Source: CAYHGX01 sp964356355
GTDB lineage: Bacteria > Patescibacteriota > Gracilibacteria > UBA1369 > LOWO2-01-FULL-3
NCBI GenBank assembly: GCA_964356355.1
Contig: CAYHGX010000016.1
Location: 1-33,317, forward strand
DNA: 33,317 bases
Direction: 5' to 3'
In this document: in pieces, positions 9,223-15,850 of the stretch
How the letters are laid out: each line of letters starts with the position of its first letter
How positions within the stretch are numbered: position 1 is the first letter of the stretch
Position numbers and translations under genes: made by a program
Notes under the pieces: model-generated
What the model was told of the DNA's origin: nothing
Database searches by the model: none
The model's input: only the letters and a program-made list of their open reading frames with translations

Positions 9223-9681
9223 ATGACAAAGAATAATTACAAACTAATCATCGCAATTCTCATTGTAGTTATCGTAATAGGCATTGGTGTATTCATCTGG
9301 GGAAACACGGGGAGAACTGGGATAATCGAAGGGGCATTGAGCTACCCCAGCGACTATATTCCAAAAGAATTAAAAACATGTGCAAAAAATCAAAAAACAC
9401 AAAAAGAATATTGCACCAATGCACGAATTTACGACAAAAAATATAACCCAAATGAATACACCACAGGAGCTGGCTATAAAATTGAAGTACCAATAGGAGA
9501 ATATCGAGTTTATTCATTTTTACCAGATTCTAAAGACTGGAAAGCCTATTATTCTAATTATGTAGTTTGTATAGATAGTGGACTACACAAGAATTGCAAT
9601 TCGCATGATCCAATAAACGTAAATGTACTTACCAACCAAGTAATCTCAAATATCAATCCCGGAGACTGGTACCTTAAGTAA
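9223..9681 (+). CDS. Membrane-anchored protein of unknown function
   Basis: This encodes 152 residues. An N-terminal hydrophobic helix (about residues 8-29, IIAILIVVIVIGIGVFIWG) is an uncleaved signal anchor; the remainder is probably outside the membrane. It has four cysteines in the soluble part (CAKN, YCTN, VVCID, KNCNS) that could form two disulphides. A SYPSDYIP motif opens the domain and NPGDWY closes it, as in a beta-sandwich of the type seen in uncharacterised secreted proteins. It belongs to the cassette array; function and partner are unknown. Confidence 0.75.
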   Translation: MTKNNYKLIIAILIVVIVIGIGVFIWGNTGRTGIIEGALSYPSDYIPKELKTCAKNQKTQKEYCTNARIYDKKYNPNEYTTGAGYKIEVPIGEYRVYSFLPDSKDWKAYYSNYVVCIDSGLHKNCNSHDPINVNVLTNQVISNINPGDWYLK

Positions 9682-9688
9682 AAATACT

Positions 9689-10063
9689 ATGACAATCATC
9701 ACTCGACCCCTGGAGAACGAAGAATTTCATGAAGTAATTGAATATATTTCTAATTTTTTCCATGTGAGAAACGAGAAAGCAGTAATAGTTTACTATGGTT
9801 GGGATTGCAATACTGAGGATCTTTATCAGGATATGGAAATTGACATTGATGACCTTAAAAAATTTATTCAAAAAAGCCATAATGAGGGAGTTTTCAAGTT
9901 AGGGAAGGCTGACCTTTATGTCTCAGAATCAAAAGAAAACTTTGAATTTCAACTATGTCATGAGTCGGATGCTCATTTCTCCTCAAAAAATGAGAAATTA
10001 ATAGAAAAGGTAAAAAAAGATTGGGAAAAATATAAGCCTTATGATTCTACTGATAAATCTTGA
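9689..10063 (+). CDS. Small acidic protein, possible immunity protein
   Basis: This encodes 124 residues, starting eight bases after the previous stop. There is no signal peptide or membrane segment. The sequence is charged with an alternating helix/strand pattern: EVIEYISNFFHVRN, then AVIVYYGWDCNTEDLYQDMEI, DIDDLKKFIQKS, and a central KADLYVS strand. This size and setting fit the small immunity proteins that accumulate behind Rhs genes, but no family is recognised and no toxin is visible beside it. Confidence 0.7.
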   Translation: MTIITRPLENEEFHEVIEYISNFFHVRNEKAVIVYYGWDCNTEDLYQDMEIDIDDLKKFIQKSHNEGVFKLGKADLYVSESKENFEFQLCHESDAHFSSKNEKLIEKVKKDWEKYKPYDSTDKS

Positions 10064-10068
10064 GTATT

Positions 10069-10380
10069 ATGCAAACCCATCAACAGAAAAGTGGGAATTT
10101 AGATCCTGACATAATCGGGAAAAAAATATTGATTGGATTATCCTATTTTAATAAAAATGGCGAACTCATGGATCAGACGGAAAAATACGGGTCTATTTTA
10201 CGTTACGACAACAATCGAATTATCATTTATAATGAGTTATTAAATGAAGAATTTGCAATTCCCGCTGACTTCGAAAGTTTACAGTATTCAGATCCAAGCA
10301 CTCTCTACAAGCTAAAGTCCAATAATAAAAAAATTAAGGGGATAAATATTCTAGGATCATTCTCAATAAGAGAAAGTTAG
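10069..10380 (+). CDS. Small cassette protein, possible immunity protein
   Basis: This encodes 103 residues from ATG 10069, five bases after the previous stop. A TTG at 10060 would add three codons and overlap the upstream stop; ATG is preferred. The segment DIIGKKILIGLSYFNKNGEL followed by IIIYNELLNEEFAIPADFESLQ resembles a family of short proteins that I recall near toxin loci (pattern GKx(I/V)xVGLTY...GEL...LPPDL). The immunity role is suggested by context only. Confidence 0.65.
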   Translation: MQTHQQKSGNLDPDIIGKKILIGLSYFNKNGELMDQTEKYGSILRYDNNRIIIYNELLNEEFAIPADFESLQYSDPSTLYKLKSNNKKIKGINILGSFSIRES

Positions 10381-10423
10381 CCGAAATCAAAAAAAATATT
10401 TTTAATTCTTAATATAAATTCAC

Positions 10424-10837
10424 ATGGAACAAACAGCAAAAAAAAGACCTTTGATTGCAGGCTTTGACTCAAAAGAACAAGCAACAAAAGCAATTAATCA
10501 CATTTCAAAAGTATGCATAATTCTTGGAATAATCCAAATGTTATATGGATTTTCAAACGATACTTTTCCGACTGAAGCAAAAATCGAAATGAGCGTTATT
10601 GCGATAGTTCTGATTGGTCTTGGAATCTTACTTAAGAAATTTAAAAAGCCTATTATTGCTAAAATTCTTTTATCTCTTTCTATCATTTGGGTTATATTTT
10701 CTGCCATAGGCATATTTGGTGTCCTGACTTGGGGAGCAGATATGAAAATAATAGGTAATCCGATACTAGGAATCGCAATGATAGTCGCAAGCATTCAAGC
10801 GACAAAAGCAATTAGTAAATATAACGAAGAAAAATAA
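10424..10837 (+). CDS. Small polytopic membrane protein
   Basis: This encodes 137 residues with about four predicted membrane helices: near 25-42, 54-70, 77-98 and 108-125. A charged loop (KKFKKP) lies between the second and third, and the ends are charged (EQTAKKR, ATKAISKYNEEK). No catalytic motif is visible. It sits in the cassette array, 43 bases after the preceding gene; membrane immunity proteins occur in such arrays against pore-forming or membrane-acting tips, but nothing here proves that role. Confidence 0.7.
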   Translation: MEQTAKKRPLIAGFDSKEQATKAINHISKVCIILGIIQMLYGFSNDTFPTEAKIEMSVIAIVLIGLGILLKKFKKPIIAKILLSLSIIWVIFSAIGIFGVLTWGADMKIIGNPILGIAMIVASIQATKAISKYNEEK

Positions 10838-10890
10838 TTTTTTTGACATCAGCTAACAGCGCATATTAGGTTAAACGCCACAAAAAATAT

Positions 10891-10923
10891 AACCACCCTA
10901 GAAGAATGAAAATAGAGAATCTT
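10891..10923 (+). repeat. Relic of the DUF2283/orphan-tip junction
   Basis: Bases 10891-10923 match 8542-8574 at 27 of 33 positions by hand alignment. The matched segment encodes the same last five residues as the DUF2283 protein (TTLEE, then TGA) with the overlapping ATG of the orphan tip (MKIEN). Here the tip frame stops after ten codons (MKIENLNNYL). The rest of DUF2283 is not recognisable upstream. This looks like a leftover from an older duplication or exchange of cassettes. Confidence 0.65.
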
Positions 10924-10945
10924 AATAATTATTTATAAATAATTT

Positions 10946-11143
10946 ATGAAAAAATACATTTATCTAACAATTGGAATGTTCGTATTATTGCCTGGCGCAG
11001 CGAGTCCAAATTTTGGCCTTCAGCCATCTTCAAATGAATATTCGATAGGCTACAATATTGGAGTTTTAACTTATTACGTAATTGGAGTTGCCTTTTTGAT
11101 TCAATTTTTCCGAGAGAATAGAAAGAGTAAAAAGAAAAAATAA
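10946..11143 (+). CDS. Small hydrophobic protein
   Basis: This encodes 65 residues. A first hydrophobic segment (about 4-18) may be a signal or membrane helix. A second (about 38-54, GVLTYYVIGVAFLIQFF) is followed by a strongly basic end (RENRKSKKKK), so the C-terminus should face the cytoplasm. The start follows the relic at 10891-10923 by 22 bases. No family is recognised; it may be the last cassette of the array. Confidence 0.55.
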   Translation: MKKYIYLTIGMFVLLPGAASPNFGLQPSSNEYSIGYNIGVLTYYVIGVAFLIQFFRENRKSKKKK

Positions 11144-11163
11144 TTGTTAATTTTTCCCACATC

Positions 11164-13557
11164 ATGCCCAATTCCATAACCCAAAAGAAAAACCTAAGAC
11201 TCACCCTGCTCGTAATTGCAGCCCTATCCGCTACACTCGCTGCAACTGCCTATGTTTTTGCCGTGGGCGAAGTGTTTGTGCCCACTACCTTAACATTCAC
11301 TGCCTCTTCCGGCGCCGTTGAATTTTCCAAATTTGTGGATGTAGATAAGGATGGTGACGATGATCTTTTCTTGGGCAATAGCGGTAAAAACAGGATTTTT
11401 ATCAACGATGGGAATGGTACTTTTAACGAGTCACAAAACGCGGGAATAGCCGACAATGGCCTGTCCAAAATGGCCACCTTCGGAGATTACGATAATGATG
11501 GCAATCTTGATTTCTTCGTCCCCAACGTGGGCGGAAAAAATTACCTGTATCGCGGCAATGGGGATGGTACTTTTGTCAAAACAGCAATAAGCCTTGGCGA
11601 CAACGGTTTTTCAAGTTACGCCTCCTGGCTCAATCTCAACGACGACAATTTGCTCGATCTATTCTTAGTGGATATTTACGGCGCTAACTCCCTCTACAAA
11701 AACAATGGCAACGGAACTTTTACTAAATTACTGCAGGGCGACGCGGTAAACGACATTGGCAAGTCCTATAGTTTAGTTACAGCGGATATCAATAATGATA
11801 ATAAACTCGATTCCTTGGTCCTTAATAGTGGTGTCAATTTTCTGTATCTGAATGATGGTTATGGCACCTCCACCAAGGTTATTAATGATCCAGTTTTAGT
11901 GGATACCGCTGCTTCGATGGGAGGGGATTTTGGCGACTTTGATAACGACGGCGACATGGATTTATTTGTTGCCAATTACAAGCAGCCAAGCACCCTCTAT
12001 TCCAACAACGGCAACGGTACTTTCGTGAAACTTCTCAACTGGCCAGGCGCCAATCTCACTAAGTCGTCTCGCAGTGGGAAATTTGCCGATATCGACAATG
12101 ACGGCGACCTCGATTTACTTGTTATCAATGCCGATGGCGAGAAAAATTCATTATATATCAATAACGGTAACGGCACATTTGTTGGCGAAGAATCCGCCTC
12201 CTTTGATCCGATCTTATCTTTCGGTAAAGATAATTCTGGCCATCCAACAATTGCCTCTTTTTCTGACATCGAAAACGACGGCGACCTGGATTTATTTATG
12301 TCCGACAGCTTTGGCACAAATCTACTTTTCAAGAATGCCGGAAATCAAAACAAATGGCTAACCCTCAAGCTACATGGCACAACTTCCAACAGCTCCGCCA
12401 TTGGAGCAAAGGTAAAAGTAAAGGCCACGATTGGCGGAAACGTTGTTACACAAACAAGAGAAATTACTGCAGATGATGGTGATAGTGCAGCCTTACATTT
12501 TGGCCTTGGGGATGCCCAATCTATCAGCTTAATTACGGTACAATGGCCGTCCGGAATTACCCAAACATTAAAAAATGTTAATACTAATCAATCGCTTTCC
12601 ATTGAGGAAAGGGATGAACTTGCTATTGGCAATAATCTTGTAGCAGACGGTAACATGGAGGCAGTTTTAGCCTGGTTGCCATGGGGGATTCCCACTATCA
12701 ATGAGAAGCTCACCTACCCGGAAGGAAACACTCGCGTAACGCATATCCTCAGTGGAGGAGGGGGCATCAGTCAGGACAATCTTGCAGTAGTAAAAGGGCA
12801 TACCTATAGATTGAGCTTTGATACGAAAATTTCGACCGGTTTATTGCTTCCCAAATTGAGTATTCTGAAAAATGCCAATTACAGCAAACAGGCCGACTTT
12901 TACGACACTGCACTTTCACTTTCCTGGCGTAATTATGGTCAGTGGAAGCATTATTCAAGGGTCGTTACTATTCCTCCGGATTACGATGCGGCTGTTAATA
13001 TTTTGAGATTATCCATGATTGCCAGTAATTCAATAGGGCCAGCTGAAGCCTGGATCGACAATATCGAATTAGTTGAGATTGCCAATTCCAATTTAGTCAG
13101 TGATGGAGACATGCAGTTTAAGCAGCTTTGGGCGCCATGGGGTACGCCAGAAATAAATGAGAAGATATTTAACGGAACCGTTGTTTCTCAAGTTGCTCAT
13201 ATCAGAACCAACAACCTTGGTGCGGCTGGTGGCATTAGTCAGGATAATTTAAAAGTTCTTCCAGGTCATACCTATGAGTTGAGTTTTGATACGAAAATCA
13301 GTTCAGGATATTTAATGCCTTACCTGAATATTTTAAGAAATGTTAACTATAATAAACAGTCTGACATTAGCAAAACCACTATCACTCTGCTTGCTCGTGA
13401 TTTTGGACAGTGGACACATTACTCTCGAACAGTAACAATTCCATTAGACTACGATCCGGTTGCCAATATTTTAAGGTTATCGCTCGTTGCTCGGAATAAA
13501 AATGCACTTGCAGAGGCTTGGATTGATAACGTGAAGTTGATTGAAGTATCGCCCTAG
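11164..13557 (+). CDS. Secreted FG-GAP/ASPIC protein with two tandem C-terminal modules
   Basis: This encodes 797 residues. An N-terminal signal peptide (about residues 11-35, ending YVFAVGE) directs export. Residues about 55-395 hold at least six FG-GAP/VCBS repeats of the DxDxDGDxD kind (DVDKDGDDDL, DYDNDGNLDF, DFDNDGDMDL, DIDNDGDLDL), which normally bind calcium and form a beta-propeller. Residues about 399-481 match the ASPIC/UnbV domain (GAKVKVKA...TVQWPSG). Two tandem ~150-residue copies follow (from about 491 and 643), each starting NLV(A/S)DG(N/D)M, containing WGIP or WGTP, GGISQDNL, HTY(R/E)LSFDTKIS, and ending AEAWIDN. They resemble carbohydrate-binding modules of the CBM4/9 type. 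The protein probably acts in surface adhesion or sugar binding. Confidence 0.88.
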   Translation: MPNSITQKKNLRLTLLVIAALSATLAATAYVFAVGEVFVPTTLTFTASSGAVEFSKFVDVDKDGDDDLFLGNSGKNRIFINDGNGTFNESQNAGIADNGLSKMATFGDYDNDGNLDFFVPNVGGKNYLYRGNGDGTFVKTAISLGDNGFSSYASWLNLNDDNLLDLFLVDIYGANSLYKNNGNGTFTKLLQGDAVNDIGKSYSLVTADINNDNKLDSLVLNSGVNFLYLNDGYGTSTKVINDPVLVDTAASMGGDFGDFDNDGDMDLFVANYKQPSTLYSNNGNGTFVKLLNWPGANLTKSSRSGKFADIDNDGDLDLLVINADGEKNSLYINNGNGTFVGEESASFDPILSFGKDNSGHPTIASFSDIENDGDLDLFMSDSFGTNLLFKNAGNQNKWLTLKLHGTTSNSSAIGAKVKVKATIGGNVVTQTREITADDGDSAALHFGLGDAQSISLITVQWPSGITQTLKNVNTNQSLSIEERDELAIGNNLVADGNMEAVLAWLPWGIPTINEKLTYPEGNTRVTHILSGGGGISQDNLAVVKGHTYRLSFDTKISTGLLLPKLSILKNANYSKQADFYDTALSLSWRNYGQWKHYSRVVTIPPDYDAAVNILRLSMIASNSIGPAEAWIDNIELVEIANSNLVSDGDMQFKQLWAPWGTPEINEKIFNGTVVSQVAHIRTNNLGAAGGISQDNLKVLPGHTYELSFDTKISSGYLMPYLNILRNVNYNKQSDISKTTITLLARDFGQWTHYSRTVTIPLDYDPVANILRLSLVARNKNALAEAWIDNVKLIEVSP

Positions 13558-13580
13558 CCCTTCAGTTTTTGCCCTGAAAA

Positions 13581-13589
13581 TGGTATAAT
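13581..13589 (+). promoter_or_regulatory. Extended -10 promoter of the cyclase gene
   Basis: TGGTATAAT at 13581-13589 is an extended -10 (TGn + TATAAT). Transcription would start near 13596, leaving a leader of about 13 bases before ATG 13609 without a Shine-Dalgarno sequence. The region 17 bases upstream (TTCAGT at 13561) is a poor -35. Confidence 0.7.
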
Positions 13590-13608
13590 AGAAAGATTAT
13601 TTTTCTTT

Positions 13609-15720
13609 ATGCCAAGCCGTTTTACGCAAAATAGGGTGGTAATGGGCAGTGTAATTGCCGCAGGGCTCTGTGTTGTGTTGTCTTTGGGGCTTACCTTAGG
13701 GCTTTTTTACGACCTGAATAGCACCTTTACCGATAACCTCTATACGCGCAATGAGCCATCTTCGGATATCGTTATTATTGGCATCGACGACAAAAGTACC
13801 GATGCGGTAGAAGGTTTTGGCCGTTACAATCAGTGGACTCGCGAGCGCTTTACTCAGCTTTTGAGCGTTTTGAAAAAGGAGTCGCCGAAGGTGGTGGCGA
13901 TGGATTTTATTTTCAGTACCTACACCGAGCAGCTTCCGCGCACTAAATTGCTGGAGTTGGAGGATAAAATTGATAACAGCGCCGACAATAAAGCAAAGTT
14001 AAACACCTACGACGATTTTTTTGGCACCTATTCTAGTACGCTCAGTAATCCAATCGATAATGATTTAGCCTTGGCCTTGCAGGGATTCGATAACCTTGTT
14101 TTGGCCGCCTCTCTCAAATATAACGGCACCGATCTTATCAAACCATTGGAGAAATTTGCCCCAACTGCGCGGCTTGGAGTAGTAAATGCCTTTCTCGATT
14201 CCACCGGAATTCTTCGTAATGCAATTGCCAAATTTTCGCCAACTTCTGAAAAAATTAGTTACGACGATTTCGCCATCGCGACGGCAAAGGAATTTCTAGG
14301 TAAAGATAACTTAGAGCTACCACTTGATAACGAAAACAATCTCTTGGTCAACTATTTTGGTGATCCCTACAGCTTTAAACAGCTCTCTTTTGTTGATGTG
14401 GCTAAGGGCAAAATTGAGCCCGGGACGTTGAAAAATAAGATAGTTTTGGTTGGTGCTACCTCTCCGAAAGAGGTGCATGACGAATACTTTACTCCACGTT
14501 CAAACACCACCCCGATGTCGGGAGTGGAGTTTCGGGCGAATGAAATTCAAACAATTTTAGATGGGAAATTTTTGGTGCGGCAGGGTGTTGCTAGTGAGAT
14601 TTTCACTTTGCTGTTGATCCTTTTGGGGTTAACTGTCGCCTTTAATTATCTTGGGATTTGGCCCGCAGTTGCGGTGGCTGTGATGAGCAGTTTTGGCTAC
14701 TATTTAATCGCGCATCTCCTTTATAGTCGTGGATTGTTGGTCAATATGGTGTATCCATTTTTGGCTATAATATTGGCTTTTATGTCCTCTTGGGTTTACA
14801 AGTACTTTGTTGTTGATCGTAAAAAACGCGAGATGGTTTCGGCCTTTTCGCATTACGTAAGTGCGGAACTTGTGAGTCAGATCGGTAAAAATCCGGACAT
14901 GGTAAAGCTGGGAGGTGAACGCAAGGTAGTAACGGTCTTTTTTTCAGATATTAAGGATTCAACTAAGCTCTCCGAGTCACACGAAATTAGTGAATGGGTG
15001 GCCCAGATTAACGAATATTTTACGGCCATGGAAGGTGTTTTGAAGCAATATGATGGAACCCTGGATAAGTACGAAGGGGACGCCATTATGGGCTTTTGGA
15101 ACGCACCTTTAACTCAGGTCGACCATGTGAAACGCAGTTTTTCAACCGCCATAGAGATGCAGAAAAGATTAAAGGAATTAAACGAAAAATGGCTGGTGCA
15201 AGAGAAGCCGTGTTTGGAGATTAGAATTGGTATTAATACCGGGGAGGCGCTTGTTGGCAACTTTGGTTCCGTTGATCGCTTCGACTATACAGTGATGGGA
15301 GATACGGTGAATACCGCTTCCAGATTGGAGAGTGCAGCCAATAAAACCTATTGTACAAATATTATTGCCGCCGGATTTGAAGGCGAGATTTTGCCCGAAT
15401 ATTTAGGGGAGTTTGTGCTAAGGGAACTGGATACTGTTTATTTGCCGGGGAAAAAGGAGCCCGTGAAATTATTTGAGGTGGTGTGTTTTGCCCGCGAAAA
15501 TAATCTGAAATTGGCCCCCGTGATCAGTGGTTATGCTGAGGGATTGGTTTTCTATAAGGCGGGAAAGTTTGTTGATGCTAATAGGATTTTTTCAACACTT
15601 GCTGGCGATTTTGGTGATAAACCATCGCAGGTGATGGCAGATAGAACCAAGAGATTAGTGGACGGAGAGGTACTGCCTCAACTAGGTGAAGATCTGATTT
15701 TTAGGATTGAACATAAATAG
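13609..15720 (+). CDS. CHASE2-domain class III adenylate/guanylate cyclase
   Basis: This encodes 703 residues. An N-terminal membrane helix (about 11-33) precedes a CHASE2 sensor domain outside the membrane (about 40-320, with IVIIGIDDKST and the KIVLVGATS strand). Three helices follow (about 328-400), then a cytoplasmic cyclase domain (about 440-620). Catalytic features are intact. The first metal-binding Asp is in FFSDIKDST and the second in KYEGDAIMGFW, whose Lys is a purine-specificity position. The transition-state Asn and Arg lie in MGDTVNTASRLES. The product should be cAMP, though cGMP is not excluded. A short C-terminal extension follows. An extended -10 promoter precedes it, and a hairpin follows at 15726-15753. 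A possible receptor is encoded at 22614. Confidence 0.92.
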   Translation: MPSRFTQNRVVMGSVIAAGLCVVLSLGLTLGLFYDLNSTFTDNLYTRNEPSSDIVIIGIDDKSTDAVEGFGRYNQWTRERFTQLLSVLKKESPKVVAMDFIFSTYTEQLPRTKLLELEDKIDNSADNKAKLNTYDDFFGTYSSTLSNPIDNDLALALQGFDNLVLAASLKYNGTDLIKPLEKFAPTARLGVVNAFLDSTGILRNAIAKFSPTSEKISYDDFAIATAKEFLGKDNLELPLDNENNLLVNYFGDPYSFKQLSFVDVAKGKIEPGTLKNKIVLVGATSPKEVHDEYFTPRSNTTPMSGVEFRANEIQTILDGKFLVRQGVASEIFTLLLILLGLTVAFNYLGIWPAVAVAVMSSFGYYLIAHLLYSRGLLVNMVYPFLAIILAFMSSWVYKYFVVDRKKREMVSAFSHYVSAELVSQIGKNPDMVKLGGERKVVTVFFSDIKDSTKLSESHEISEWVAQINEYFTAMEGVLKQYDGTLDKYEGDAIMGFWNAPLTQVDHVKRSFSTAIEMQKRLKELNEKWLVQEKPCLEIRIGINTGEALVGNFGSVDRFDYTVMGDTVNTASRLESAANKTYCTNIIAAGFEGEILPEYLGEFVLRELDTVYLPGKKEPVKLFEVVCFARENNLKLAPVISGYAEGLVFYKAGKFVDANRIFSTLAGDFGDKPSQVMADRTKRLVDGEVLPQLGEDLIFRIEHK

Positions 15721-15725
15721 GATTG

Positions 15726-15753
15726 GGGGGCGGAAAGTTCACTTTCCGCCCCC
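15726..15753. terminator. Strong hairpin between convergent genes
   Basis: GGGGGCGGAAAGT at 15726-15738 is perfectly complementary to ACTTTCCGCCCCC at 15741-15753, separated by two bases, forming a very stable stem. It lies five bases past the cyclase stop and about 97 bases past the end of the opposing 15851-18172 gene, so it could end transcription from both sides. There is no clear T-run on either strand, so the terminator call is tentative. Confidence 0.6.
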
Positions 15754-15850
15754 AGCGACTTTGCTATTGGTAGGCAAATTTTGAGGGTTTGCTTTGAGGT
15801 AGGCTTTTGGCGGAGGGGATTGTTGGTGGCTGGGCGGACTGGGCTTGGGC

